A stretch of DNA of 64,000 nucleotides from Roseateles depolymerans (GCF_003387155.1 NZ_QUMT01000001.1:186001-250000); one strand, 5' to 3'. Shown: positions 1 to 9,351, numbered from the stretch's first letter. The notes: generated by a model not told the origin, from the letters alone. Numbers and translations: made by a program.

Positions 1-348
1 CATGGCCGGGGCGATGGCATGGTGCACCGCGCCCATGAAGAAGCTGTAGCCGTCCGGCGACGCCTTGGAGGCCAGCGTCGCGCCGACGGTGCCGCCCGCG
101 CCGCCCTTGTTGTCGATGATGAACTGGCGGCCGGTCTGCTTGGTCAATTGGGCGCACAGGGGTCGCGCAAAGGTGTCGGTGCCGCCGCCGGCCGGGAAGG
201 GCACGACCCAGGTCACCGGCTTGTTCGGCCAGCCGGGTTCGGCGCGGGCCAGGCCCGGCCAGCCCGCCGACCCGGCCAGCAGGCCCAGGGACGTACCGGC
301 CGCCTGACGCAGGACCTGGCGGCGTGAACGGGCTTGATCTTCAGTCAT
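1..348 (-). CDS. Tripartite tricarboxylate transporter substrate-binding protein (Bug/TctC family), N-terminal part
   Basis: Only the first 116 codons lie in the window; the gene runs off its left edge. The start is the ATG at 348. A twin-arginine-like leader (SRRQVLRQA, about residues 8-16) is followed by a hydrophobic stretch ending in an Ala-rich cleavage region, so the mature protein should be periplasmic. After it come WPNKPVTWVVPFPAGGGTD and, further on, GGAGGTVGA and SPDGYSF, which are hallmark segments of Bug-type solute receptors that hand small carboxylates or similar ligands to TctAB transporters or act alone. These receptors are greatly expanded in Burkholderiales, so the ligand cannot be assigned. 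No partner membrane genes are visible. Confidence 0.9.
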   Translation of the reverse strand, partial: MTEDQARSRRQVLRQAAGTSLGLLAGSAGWPGLARAEPGWPNKPVTWVVPFPAGGGTDTFARPLCAQLTKQTGRQFIIDNKGGAGGTVGATLASKASPDGYSFFMGAVHHAIAPAM

Positions 349-834
349 GACATGTCTCCATCGTGGTCATTGGGGCGCGCCGCGTGAGCGGGGGCGCATG
401 GGCTGGCCGTGGACCGCGAAGCAGGGGTCGTCACGGGCCGGGATGTGGGTGGGAATGTGGGTGGGGATGACAGGCAGGTGGTCACTGCTCGTGGGCAGGC
501 GATGTCCCCACGGGTGAAGTCTTCGCGGGGGGCGTCGATGCTGTCCAGCGCATAGAGGTCATCGAAGTCAACAAGGTCATCAAGGTGAGGGACCATCAGA
601 CCATGCGACTGTTTCATGCCCTTGACCGACCGGTCTGCGGCGGGCCGCCACCCGCCACTGGCGTGTTGCGCGCGAGGAAGTCCAGGAACCAACCATGGCG
701 CGGGTTATAGAGCGATTTGGGTCGCTTGTGGCTGCTCCCTAACCCGCACTCCGTTCCGCCCGCACGCTGCTACATTGGCCTGAAAAGCTGCCCGAGACGA
801 GGCAGTGGGTCCTGAGCGCCCACCAGGAGACATC
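349..834. other. Intergenic region, no secure gene
   Basis: This 486-bp gap lies between the divergent starts of the Bug receptor gene (minus) and the AAA+ regulator (plus). A 115-codon minus-strand reading frame (345-692) overlaps the receptor start by 4 bp, but its composition is featureless, it shows no domain and no convincing ribosome site, and I do not call it. The gap presumably holds both promoters; I could not pick a convincing -35/-10 pair. Confidence 0.4.
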
Positions 835-2205
835 ATGAACGAGAAGCCCAGGGATTCGGACAGTCCGGCGCCCCGGTCGCGGCTGGCCGCAGATCCGTCC
901 GTCGAGCCCTTGATGGACCGGCTGGCCTGTCTGCAGGCCGAGCTCGACGACACCCGGCGGCAACTCGCGCTGGCCCAGCGCCTGCAGCGCCGACCGGAGC
1001 ATCGCATCATCGACTTCGTGGGCAGCAGCCCGCTGGCGCAGGAGGTCAAGCGCCAGGCCCGGCGGGTGGCCCAATCCGACGCGCCGGTGCTGCTGATGGG
1101 CGAGCCGGGCACTGGCAAATCACTGCTGGCCCATGCCATTCATGCCGCCTCCCGCCGCGCGGCCCAGCCGCTGGTGACGGTGCGGGTGTCCGCGGTGCCG
1201 GCAGCGCTGCTGGACGAGGAGTTGTTTGGACCGTCGCCAGACCGGGCCCCGCGGGCAGACGACAGCTTCGCGGGACGCTTGCAACTGGCGGACGGCGGCA
1301 CGCTGTTCCTCGATGAGATTGGCGACCTGCCGCTGGCCCTGCAGGCCAAGCTGCTGCATGTGCTGCGTTCGCAGGAGATGCCGATGCCGGGCGGTTGGAC
1401 GTCGCGGACGGTGAATGTGCGGCTGATTGCCTCCACCCGCAGGGATCTGGCCGACATGGTGCGGCGCGGATGCTTCCGGGCCGACCTGTATTACGGCCTG
1501 CATGTGCTGCCGATCCGGGTGCCACCGCTGCGGGAGCGGATCGAGGACATCGAGGCGCTGGTGGAGGTGCTGCTGGAAGACCTGGCCCGCCGGGGCGGCC
1601 TGCCGCCCAAGTCCCTGGGCGCTTCGGCGCTGGCAGCCCTGCAGCGGCGTCGCTGGCCCGGGAATGTGCGGGAGCTGCGGGATCTGCTGGAGCAGGCGTT
1701 TCTGGCGGGCAGCAGTCCGGTGCTGACGGCGGCGGATCTGGCCCCGCTGATGGCGGCGGCGACGGTCGTGGCGGACGCCCGTTCGGGGCCGACGGCCGCG
1801 GCCATGGAGGTCGGTGAGCGGCCTGCGGTCGCCATGCCCGCCGGGTCTGGCAACGTGGGTGAGGCCTGGCTGCCGACGCAGGGCCGCTCCGGCGCCGAGG
1901 CCGGTGCTGCGTTGCGGGTGGGCCCGTGGACGCCCGGCTCGATGGCAGCCCTTCCGCTCAGCCCACGAAGGCCGGAGGAGCCGTCGCGCGTCGATCCTGT
2001 TCAGTCGGCCCTTCCGTCCGAGGACGCCGCTGCGCCCGCGACGCTGTCGGCCCGCAAGGCGCAATTGGAGCGGGAGGCCATTGCCAACGCGCTGCGCCGG
2101 ACCAAAGGCAACCGGGTGGCGGCCGCGCGGCTGCTGGCCATCTCACGGGCCACGCTCTACGAGAAACTGGCCCGCTGGCCGGAGCTGGGGCGGCGGAGCG
2201 ATTGA
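835..2205 (+). CDS. Fis-type AAA+ transcriptional regulator lacking GAFTGA
   Basis: The protein has 456 residues. ATG 835 is preferred over an upstream GTG (805) because AGGAGA lies 6 bp upstream of it. A short N-terminal coiled region replaces the usual sensor domain. Next is a bacterial-enhancer-binding AAA+ core: Walker A GEPGTGKS (89-96), Walker B GTLFLDEIGD, and the arginine-rich PPLRERIEDIEAL and WPGNVREL segments. A long Pro/Ala/Gly linker leads to a Fis-like helix-turn-helix (GNRVAAARLLAISRATLYEK) at the C-terminus. The loop that normally carries GAFTGA, which contacts sigma-54, reads PSPDRAPRADDSFA: same length, no match. It therefore looks like a member of the NtrC superfamily that no longer activates sigma-54, as in TyrR-like proteins. 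Target unknown. Confidence 0.85.
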   Translation: MNEKPRDSDSPAPRSRLAADPSVEPLMDRLACLQAELDDTRRQLALAQRLQRRPEHRIIDFVGSSPLAQEVKRQARRVAQSDAPVLLMGEPGTGKSLLAHAIHAASRRAAQPLVTVRVSAVPAALLDEELFGPSPDRAPRADDSFAGRLQLADGGTLFLDEIGDLPLALQAKLLHVLRSQEMPMPGGWTSRTVNVRLIASTRRDLADMVRRGCFRADLYYGLHVLPIRVPPLRERIEDIEALVEVLLEDLARRGGLPPKSLGASALAALQRRRWPGNVRELRDLLEQAFLAGSSPVLTAADLAPLMAAATVVADARSGPTAAAMEVGERPAVAMPAGSGNVGEAWLPTQGRSGAEAGAALRVGPWTPGSMAALPLSPRRPEEPSRVDPVQSALPSEDAAAPATLSARKAQLEREAIANALRRTKGNRVAAARLLAISRATLYEKLARWPELGRRSD

Positions 2206-2280
2206 GGGAGCGAGCGATTGGACGACTGAGCGACCGTGCGCCCGAGCGACCCACCGAGCGATTGAGCGATCGAACGATTG
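2196..2280. repeat. GAGCGAtyG short imperfect tandem array
   Basis: The hexamer GAGCGA occurs at 2196, 2208, 2212, 2228, 2244, 2256 and 2264, mostly followed by T/C, and a variant CGAACGATTG closes the array. It begins inside the last codons of the AAA+ regulator and runs into the gap before the convergent receiver gene. A similar GGAGCG-based array is found at 22513. Confidence 0.75.
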
Positions 2281-2344
2281 ATGCAGGCGCGCAAACGCAA
2301 GCGCATGCAAGCCAAGCCTGCCCGAGGTGCGCGCAGCGCTGCGC

Positions 2345-2869
2345 TCAGTCGTTGAGCTGAGGCAAGTCCAGCCAGCGTGCCAGGCGACGGCGCAAGGTCA
2401 GGAAGTCCAGCGGCTTGGTCAGATGCTCGTCCATGCCTGCCTTCAGACTGTCCGCCACGTCGCTGTCCAGCGCATGGGCCGTCAGGGCCAGGATGGGGAA
2501 ACGGGGCAGCCGCCCCTGGGCCTGCTGCTCACGCAGGCGGCGGGCACATTCCAGTCCGTCCATGCCCGGCATCTGGATGTCCATCAGCACCAGGCTCGGC
2601 GCTTCCCGCTCACACAGGTCCAGCGCTTCCTGGCCGTTGCGGGCCAGTTGCGTCTTCAGGCCCATCAGCGCCAGGAATTCGAGCGCCACCACCTGGTTGA
2701 TCGGGTTGTCCTCGACCAGCAACACAAAGCTCTCTCCGGGCTCAGGGCGCTGACCGGAGGTGCTGGCATCCGCCGCCGGGCCGGAAACGGGGCTGGCGGA
2801 AGGCGAGGCGTCAGACGCCATCAAGACCAACGAGGTCTCGGGAAAAAGATGGCCGTCGTGTCTGTCCAT
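2345..2869 (-). CDS. Stand-alone response-regulator receiver protein
   Basis: This 174-residue protein has an Ala/Ser/Pro-rich N-terminal leader of about 45 residues, then one receiver domain: VLLVEDNPINQ (acidic pocket), LVLMDIQMPGMDGLE (phospho-acceptor Asp), ILALTAHA (Thr) and KPLD (Lys). The VEDNPINQ signature is typical of receivers at the C-terminus of hybrid histidine kinases, so it may be a detached phosphorelay receiver. No output domain or kinase lies nearby. The start is uncertain: an alternative ATG at 2821 removes 16 residues, and neither has a strong ribosome site. It is convergent with the AAA+ regulator gene. Confidence 0.85.
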   Translation of the reverse strand: MDRHDGHLFPETSLVLMASDASPSASPVSGPAADASTSGQRPEPGESFVLLVEDNPINQVVALEFLALMGLKTQLARNGQEALDLCEREAPSLVLMDIQMPGMDGLECARRLREQQAQGRLPRFPILALTAHALDSDVADSLKAGMDEHLTKPLDFLTLRRRLARWLDLPQLND

Positions 2870-3256
2870 GTGTTGTAGCCCCTGTCATCCATGACCTGGG
2901 GTAATCCCTGATAGGTGCCGCCAAAGTTGCCAAAACTGCCAAGGGCCAGCAGGTCTGATTGTTGCCTCAGCCGTGCAAGAGTAGCAAGTACGAAGCAGTC
3001 CATCCTTGCCGGGCCTTGACAACCGTAACGAGACCATGCGTCAAACGCCGCCGGTTTTCAATTGATGACGAAATCATGCGCGAAGCCGACAGGTCTGCGC
3101 TACCGGGCCTCCCCGGAAATGTGGCGACCTCCCCCTAAAGGGCGATCCGCGACACGATGGGCCGACTTGATCAAGGCCAATTCCGCTGCTGTCAGTTCCT
3201 GTCAGTACCACTCCCTAGAATCTTTGGCCTCTACCCGCATTGAGGCTGCCTACAGC
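2870..3256. other. Intergenic region with candidate uvrA-like promoter
   Basis: This 387-bp divergent gap separates the receiver gene (minus) and the UvrA-like gene (plus). A TAGAAT at 3216-3221, about 35 bp before the chosen ATG, is a plausible -10 box, although the -35 is poor. Just upstream CTGTCAG occurs twice (3189-3195 and 3199-3205), one helical turn apart. No LexA-type CTGT-N8-ACAG palindrome is present. Nothing else is recognisable. Confidence 0.35.
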
Positions 3257-6200
3257 ATGTCAGACGCCGATATCCGCATTCGCGGTGCCCGCCAGCACAA
3301 CCTGAAGAACCTCGACCTGGACCTCCGGACGGGGGAACTCACGGTCGTGACCGGGCCCAGTGGGTCGGGCAAGTCCAGCCTGGTCTTCGATACGCTGTAT
3401 GCGGAAGGGCAACGTCGTTACGTCGAGACGTTCTCCGCCTACGCCCGCCAGTTCCTGGACCGGATGGACCGTCCGGCGGTGGACAAGGTGGAAGGCGTGC
3501 CGCCCGCCATCGCCATCGACCAGACCAATCCGGTGCGCACCAGCCGGTCCACCGTCGGCACGATGACGGAGCTGAACGACCACCTCAAGCTGCTGTTCGC
3601 GCGCGGGGCCGAGCTCTTCGACCGCGACACCGCCTTGCCGGTGCGCCATGACACGCCGCAGACCATCTACGCCGATCTGCTGGCCCGCACCCGCGACAAC
3701 GACCCGCGCCTGGTGCTGACCTTCCCGGTGGAGCTGCCGGAGTCGGTGAGCCCGGAGGAAGTGCAGCAGTGGCTGTCCGCGTCCGGCTTCACCCGCGTGC
3801 AGGCGGAACGCGTCAAGGACGGCCGCAAGGTGCTGGACGTCGTGGCCGACCGTTTCCGGGTGCAGGGCGTGGAGCAGTCCCGTGCGCTGGAAGCCATCGA
3901 ACTGGGCCTCAAGCGCGGCAGTGGCCGGTTGTCGGTGTATGTGCTGCCGGCCGAGGAGGGCGCCGAGCCGGTGCTGTGGCGTTATTCCACCGGCCTGCAT
4001 TGCCCGGAGAGCGACATCCGTTATGCGGATCCGCAGCCGGCGCTGTTCTCCTTCAATTCGGCCATGGGTGCCTGCGACAGCTGCCGCGGCTTTGGCCGCG
4101 TGATTGGCGTGGACCTGGGCCTGGTGATTCCCGATGAGCGCAAGACCCTGCGCGGCGGTGCCATCAAGCCGATGCAGACACCGGCCTGGAAGGAATGCCA
4201 GGACGACCTGCTCAAGTACGCCGGTGAGGCCGGCATCCCGCGGGACACGGCCTGGAACCAGATGACCCAGGCCCAGCGGGACTGGGTGATCGAGGGCAGC
4301 CCCAACTGGAGCGGCAACTGGAACAAGCAGTGGTACGGGGTGCGCCGGTTCTTCGACTACCTGGAGAGCAAGGCGTACAAGATGCACATCCGGGTGCTGC
4401 TGAGCAAATACCGCAGCTACACCGAATGCCCCACCTGCCGCGGCGCCCGACTGAAGACCGAAGCCATGCTGTGGCGCATTGGCTCCAAGGCACTGGCCGA
4501 CGAGGCCCTGGCGGCGGATGAAGGCGGCACGCACTACCAGCGCTTCCTGCCGGAAGGCGTGCGCTGGACGCGGGAGCAGCTGGAGCAGTTGCCCGGCCTG
4601 TCGGTGCATGACCTGATGCTGCTGCCCATCCACCGGCTGCGGACCTTCATGGACCATCTCCAGTTGCCCGGGTCGATGCTGGATGAAGCCTTGAAGCTGC
4701 TGCTGGACGAGATCCGCAACCGTCTCAAGTACCTGGTGGACGTGGGCATCGGCTACCTGACGCTGGACCGTCAAAGCCGCACGCTCTCCGGCGGGGAGGT
4801 ACAGCGCATCAACCTGACCACGGCGCTGGGCACCTCGCTGGTGAACACCCTGTTCGTGCTGGACGAGCCCAGCATCGGCCTGCATCCGCGGGACATGAAC
4901 CGCATCGTCGAGGCCATGGGCCGCCTGCGGGATGCCGGCAACACGCTGGTGGTGGTCGAGCATGATCCCGCCGTGATGCTGGCCGCCGACCGCCTGATCG
5001 ACATGGGCCCTGGCCCGGGTCAGCAGGGCGGGCAGATCGTCTTTGACGGCACGCCTGAGGACATCCGCGCCGCAGACACCCTGACCGGTGCCTACCTGGG
5101 CGCCCGCAAGCATGTGGGCATGGGCCTGAAGCGCGTGGTGGACGAGCACACGCCGCGCCTCATCCTGGAAGGCGCCCGCGAGCACAACCTGCGCAATGTG
5201 GATGTGGAATTCCCGCTGCAGCGCATGGTGGCGGTGACGGGCGTGTCCGGCTCCGGCAAGAGCACGCTGATGCAGGACGTGCTGTATCCGGCGCTGGCCC
5301 GCTGGTTCGGCCAGGCCACCGAAACCCCGGGCGAGCATGACCGTCTGCTGGGGGCGGACTGGCTGGCGGATGCGGTCTTCGTGGACCAGTCGCCGATCGG
5401 CAAGACGGCCCGCTCCAACCCGGCCAGTTATGTCGGCGTGTTCGACGAGATCCGCAAGCGCTTTGCGGAAGCGCCGCTGTCCAAGGAGCGCAGCTATGGC
5501 GCCGGCATGTTCAGCTTCAATGCGGGGGACGGCCGCTGCCCGACCTGCGGCGGCTCCGGCTTCGAGCATGTGGAGATGCAGTTCCTGTCGGACGTCTACC
5601 TGCGCTGCCCAGACTGCGACGGCAAGCGCTTCCGTGCGGAGATCCTGGAGGTCAAGCTGGAGCGGGCGGGACGGCAGCTGAGCGTGTCCGATGTGCTGGA
5701 CCTGACGGTGGCCGAAGCCCTGACCGTGTTCCGCGACGACCGCGAAGTGGTCAACAAGCTGCAGCCGCTGTCCGATGTGGGCCTGGACTATCTGACGCTG
5801 GGTCAGCCGGTGCCTACCCTTTCCGGCGGCGAGGCGCAGCGTCTGAAGCTGGCCGGTTTCCTGGCCGAGGCGGCCTCGCGTCCGCGCCAGGCCACGGCCA
5901 CCAAGGGCACGCTGTTCCTCTTCGACGAGCCCACCACCGGCCTGCACTTCGACGACATCGCCAAGCTGATGCGGGCCATGCGCAAGCTGCTGCAGGCCGG
6001 TCATTCGCTGATCCTGATCGAGCACAACCTGGATGTGATCCGGGCCGCCGACTGGGTCATCGACCTGGGACCGGAAGGCGGCGAAGGCGGCGGCCATGTG
6101 GTGGCCGTCGGCACGCCGGAGCAGATCAAGGACCATCCGACCTCGCACACCGCCAAGGCCTTGCGCGAGTATGCGCTGGACATGGATCGCGCCCCGGTGC

Positions 6201-8923
6201 CGATCGCGGCCGAAGGCCGGCCGCTGCAGTCGCTGGTGCGCCAGCGTCGCAAGGCGGACGAGGCCATCCGCATCGTCAATGCCCGCGAGCACAATCTCAA
6301 GTCGGTGGACGTGAGCATTCCGCGCGGCCGCTTCAACGTGATCACCGGCGTGTCCGGGTCGGGCAAGAGCACGCTGGCCTTCGACATTCTGTTCAATGAA
6401 GGCCAGCGCCGGTATCTTGAATCGCTCAATGCCTATGCGCGGTCCATCGTGCAGCCGGCTGGCCGGCCCGAAGTGGATGCGGTGTGGGGCATTCCGCCCA
6501 CCGTGGCCATCGAGCAGCGTTTGTCGCGCGGCGGGCGCAAGAGCACCGTGGCCACCACCACCGAGGTGTGGCACTTCCTGCGTCTGCTCTATGTGAAGCT
6601 GGGCGTGCAGCACTGCGCCATCGACGGCACGCCGGTGCGTCCGCAAAGCGTGGAGGCCATCGCCGCGCAGCTGATGCGCGACTACAAGGGTCGCCACGTG
6701 GGGCTGCTGGCGCCGCTGGTGGTCAACCGCAAGGGCGTCTATACCGATCTCGCCAAATGGGCCAAGGGCCGCGGCCACACCCATCTGCGGGTGGACGGCG
6801 AGTTCCTGTCCACCAGCCCGTGGCCGCGCCTGGACCGATTCAAGGAGCACACCATCGAACTGCCGGTGGGCGACCTGGTGGTGAGCCCGGCGTCGGAAGC
6901 CGAGCTGCGCGAGCTGCTGGCCAAGGCCCTGGACCAGGGCAAGGGCGTGGTGCATCTGCTGGCACCGCTGGATGGCCTGCAGGACGCGATCCGCAATGCC
7001 CGGCCCACCACCGGCATCGGCGAGCTGCGGGTGTTCAGCACCAAGCGGGCCTGCCCAACCTGCGGCACCAGTTATCCCGAACTGGACCCGCGCCTGTTCA
7101 GCTACAACTCCAAGCACGGCTGGTGCACCACCTGCGTGGGCACGGGCCTGGCGCTGACGCGTGAGCAGCGCAAGGCGCTGGACGACAGCCAGCAGGACAA
7201 GGACAACCGCGGCCGTGAACAGAGCTTCCCCGCTGAAGAGGCGGAAGTGGAAGGCCTGAGCGACCAGCCGTGTCCGGACTGCTGCGGCACCCGGCTGAAT
7301 CCGGTGGCGCGCGCGGTGACCTTCGAGGACGAGACCATCGGCACCGTCGCCGGATGGAGCGTGACCGAGGCCCGGGAATGGGTCGCTGGCCTGGCACTGA
7401 CCGGCCGGGATGCCGAGATCGCACGCGACGTGGTGTCCGAGATCCGCGGCCGGCTCGAGTTCCTGGAAGAGGTGGGTCTGGGGTATCTGACGCTGGACCG
7501 CGCAGCACCGACGCTGTCCGGCGGCGAGGCCCAGCGCATCCGCCTGGCCGCCCAGTTGGGCAGCAATTTGCAGGGCGTTTGTTATGTGCTGGATGAGCCG
7601 ACCATCGGCTTGCACCCGCGCGACAACCAGATCCTGCTCAAGGCGCTGTCGACGCTGGGCGATAAGGGCAACACGCTGGTCGTGGTGGAGCATGACGAGG
7701 ACACCATCCGCCGCGCCGACCACATCATCGACATCGGACCGGGCGCCGGCAAGCGCGGCGGCCAGGTGGTGGCGCAAGGCACGGCGCAAGAGCTGGCGCT
7801 CAATCCCGAATCGCTCACCGGTCGATTCCTGTCGCATCCGCTGGTCCATCCGGTGCAGCCGCGCCGGGAGGTGGACCTGTCGCAGGCCGACCAGCCCCGT
7901 CTGAAGATCCTGGATGCGTCGCTGCACAACCTGCGATCGGTGACGGTGGAAGTGCCGCTGCATCGGCTGGTGGCCATCACCGGCGTCTCCGGATCCGGCA
8001 AGAGCACCCTGGCGCGGGATGTGTTGCTGTCCAACATGGCCGCGGCCGTGCCGCTGCGCAAGGCGCCGTCCCGTTGGCAGGGCTGCGCCGGCATCGAAGG
8101 TCATCAGCAGGTGGACCGGGTGCTGGAAGTGGACCAGACGCCGATCGGCAAGACGCCGCGCAGCTGTCCCGCCACCTACGTGGGCTTCTGGGACGCGATC
8201 CGCCGACTGTTTGCCGAAACGCTGGAAGCCAAAGCCCGTGGTTATGGCCCCGGCCGGTTCAGCTTCAACACCGGCGAGGGCCGCTGCCCGGCCTGCGAGG
8301 GCCAGGGCATGCGCACCATCGCCATGAGCTTCCTGCCGGATGTGAAAGTGCTTTGCGACCAGTGCCACGGTCAACGCTTCAACCCCGAAACCCTCGCGGT
8401 GAGCTGGCGTGGCAAGAGCATCGGCGAAGTGCTGCAGATGGAAGTGGATGAGGCGGTGGAGTTCTTCGCGGCCATGACCAACATTTCGCATCCGCTCAAG
8501 CTCCTCCAGGACGTGGGGCTGGGTTACCTGACGCTGGGGCAGCCAAGCCCGACGCTGTCAGGCGGCGAGGCGCAGCGGATCAAGCTGGTGTCGGAGCTGG
8601 TGAAGGTGCGGGACGACGTGACCCGTCGCGGTCAGAAGCCGCCGCACACGCTGTATGTGCTGGACGAACCGACGGTGGGGCTGCACATGGCGGACGTGGA
8701 GAAACTCATCCGTGTGCTGCACCGCCTGGTCAATGGCGGGCACAGCGTGGTGGTGATCGAGCACGACCTGGATGTGATCGCCGAGGCGGACTGGGTGCTG
8801 GACCTGGGGCCGGAAGGCGGCTCGGCCGGGGGGCAGGTGGTGGCGCAGGGGCAGCCGGAAACCCTGGTGGCGCGGGGCACGCACACCGGACGGGCCTTGG
8901 CACCGGTGCTGGCGCGGACCTAA
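3257..8923 (+). CDS. Double-length UvrA-like excinuclease ATPase (tandem UvrA)
   Basis: The protein has 1888 residues, about twice canonical UvrA (about 940). The frame is open from 3062, but MSDADIRIRGARQHNLKNL at 3257 matches the family N-terminus. Two UvrA modules are fused. Each holds two ABC ATPase sites, with Walker A GPSGSGKS at 33-40 and GVSGSGKS at 662-669, 1031-1038 and 1576-1583. Each has repeated LSGGE(V/A)QR signatures and DEP Walker B motifs. UvrA zinc-finger pairs are visible: CPTCGGSGFEHVEMQF...CPDCDGKRF in the first module and CPACEGQGMRTIAMSF...CDQCHGQRF in the second, plus CPTCRGARL-type insertion motifs. UvrA scans for and binds damaged DNA for UvrB in nucleotide excision repair. 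Tandem forms occur in Burkholderiales beside a normal uvrA, so this is probably a paralogue with a different damage spectrum. It ends at a hairpin shared with the convergent gene. Confidence 0.92.
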   Translation: MSDADIRIRGARQHNLKNLDLDLRTGELTVVTGPSGSGKSSLVFDTLYAEGQRRYVETFSAYARQFLDRMDRPAVDKVEGVPPAIAIDQTNPVRTSRSTVGTMTELNDHLKLLFARGAELFDRDTALPVRHDTPQTIYADLLARTRDNDPRLVLTFPVELPESVSPEEVQQWLSASGFTRVQAERVKDGRKVLDVVADRFRVQGVEQSRALEAIELGLKRGSGRLSVYVLPAEEGAEPVLWRYSTGLHCPESDIRYADPQPALFSFNSAMGACDSCRGFGRVIGVDLGLVIPDERKTLRGGAIKPMQTPAWKECQDDLLKYAGEAGIPRDTAWNQMTQAQRDWVIEGSPNWSGNWNKQWYGVRRFFDYLESKAYKMHIRVLLSKYRSYTECPTCRGARLKTEAMLWRIGSKALADEALAADEGGTHYQRFLPEGVRWTREQLEQLPGLSVHDLMLLPIHRLRTFMDHLQLPGSMLDEALKLLLDEIRNRLKYLVDVGIGYLTLDRQSRTLSGGEVQRINLTTALGTSLVNTLFVLDEPSIGLHPRDMNRIVEAMGRLRDAGNTLVVVEHDPAVMLAADRLIDMGPGPGQQGGQIVFDGTPEDIRAADTLTGAYLGARKHVGMGLKRVVDEHTPRLILEGAREHNLRNVDVEFPLQRMVAVTGVSGSGKSTLMQDVLYPALARWFGQATETPGEHDRLLGADWLADAVFVDQSPIGKTARSNPASYVGVFDEIRKRFAEAPLSKERSYGAGMFSFNAGDGRCPTCGGSGFEHVEMQFLSDVYLRCPDCDGKRFRAEILEVKLERAGRQLSVSDVLDLTVAEALTVFRDDREVVNKLQPLSDVGLDYLTLGQPVPTLSGGEAQRLKLAGFLAEAASRPRQATATKGTLFLFDEPTTGLHFDDIAKLMRAMRKLLQAGHSLILIEHNLDVIRAADWVIDLGPEGGEGGGHVVAVGTPEQIKDHPTSHTAKALREYALDMDRAPVPIAAEGRPLQSLVRQRRKADEAIRIVNAREHNLKSVDVSIPRGRFNVITGVSGSGKSTLAFDILFNEGQRRYLESLNAYARSIVQPAGRPEVDAVWGIPPTVAIEQRLSRGGRKSTVATTTEVWHFLRLLYVKLGVQHCAIDGTPVRPQSVEAIAAQLMRDYKGRHVGLLAPLVVNRKGVYTDLAKWAKGRGHTHLRVDGEFLSTSPWPRLDRFKEHTIELPVGDLVVSPASEAELRELLAKALDQGKGVVHLLAPLDGLQDAIRNARPTTGIGELRVFSTKRACPTCGTSYPELDPRLFSYNSKHGWCTTCVGTGLALTREQRKALDDSQQDKDNRGREQSFPAEEAEVEGLSDQPCPDCCGTRLNPVARAVTFEDETIGTVAGWSVTEAREWVAGLALTGRDAEIARDVVSEIRGRLEFLEEVGLGYLTLDRAAPTLSGGEAQRIRLAAQLGSNLQGVCYVLDEPTIGLHPRDNQILLKALSTLGDKGNTLVVVEHDEDTIRRADHIIDIGPGAGKRGGQVVAQGTAQELALNPESLTGRFLSHPLVHPVQPRREVDLSQADQPRLKILDASLHNLRSVTVEVPLHRLVAITGVSGSGKSTLARDVLLSNMAAAVPLRKAPSRWQGCAGIEGHQQVDRVLEVDQTPIGKTPRSCPATYVGFWDAIRRLFAETLEAKARGYGPGRFSFNTGEGRCPACEGQGMRTIAMSFLPDVKVLCDQCHGQRFNPETLAVSWRGKSIGEVLQMEVDEAVEFFAAMTNISHPLKLLQDVGLGYLTLGQPSPTLSGGEAQRIKLVSELVKVRDDVTRRGQKPPHTLYVLDEPTVGLHMADVEKLIRVLHRLVNGGHSVVVIEHDLDVIAEADWVLDLGPEGGSAGGQVVAQGQPETLVARGTHTGRALAPVLART

Positions 8924-8944
8924 GGGCGCGAGCGGCTCAAGCGA

Positions 8945-8965
8945 GGCGGGGGCTGCGGCCCCGCC
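8945..8965 (+). terminator. Hairpin terminator between convergent genes
   Basis: GGCGGGG (8945-8951) pairs perfectly with CCCCGCC (8959-8965) across a 7-nt loop and is followed by GTTTA. It lies 22 bp after the UvrA-like stop and just before the stop of the convergent 103-residue gene. The T tract is short, so the termination mode is uncertain. Confidence 0.5.
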
Positions 8966-8967
8966 GT

Positions 8968-9279
8968 TTAATGCGGCTTGCGCCGCTGGCGTCGCTCGAA
9001 TTCGTCGCTGTGATAGACGTTGCCATCCCACTTCGCGGCGCGCTGCTTGGCGCGGGCGATGGCATCGCGGGCGGCGTCATGGGCGGCGCGTCGGCGCTCC
9101 CGTGAACTGAAGCGAAGCCCGAGGGCCGCCAGGCGCTCCGACAGCCTGCCGGAGGAGGGGCCAAAGGCTCGCCGCATCCTGGCGCGCCAGGCCTGCTGGT
9201 AACGCCAGGGCAGGGCCATGTCCACGGCCAGCAGCACGCAGATCAGGAGACCCAGGGCAGCGATGACTTTGGTGAACAT
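8968..9279 (-). CDS. Small single-pass membrane protein of unknown function
   Basis: This 103-residue protein opens with one hydrophobic segment (about residues 4-23, VIAALGLLICVLLAVDMALP), followed by a strongly basic, Arg/Ala-rich, probably helical cytoplasmic tail (RERRRAAHDAARDAIARAKQRA) ending in RRQRRKPH. I recognise no family. The coherent membrane-anchor-plus-basic-helix layout and its place between two real genes support a real gene. Function unknown. Confidence 0.6.
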   Translation of the reverse strand: MFTKVIAALGLLICVLLAVDMALPWRYQQAWRARMRRAFGPSSGRLSERLAALGLRFSSRERRRAAHDAARDAIARAKQRAAKWDGNVYHSDEFERRQRRKPH

Positions 9280-9351
9280 GGTGGGCTGCGGCTAAGCACG
9301 CCGCCACGGCGCGCGGATGCACCCACTATACGCGACAGGGCGTCAGCGGTC

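Noticed and set aside
345..692. 115-codon frame upstream of the Bug receptor gene
   Set aside because: No ribosome site, no motif and biased composition; it overlaps the receptor start only by chance.
3181..3256. LexA box ahead of the UvrA-like gene
   Set aside because: No CTGT-N8-ACAG arrangement; the CTGTCAG copies are direct repeats, not a palindrome.
3260..8491. A 1743-codon open frame antisense to the UvrA-like gene
   Set aside because: High GC leaves few stops on the antisense strand; the plus-strand frame has all UvrA motifs and the antisense translation is a His/Gln/Arg-rich shadow.
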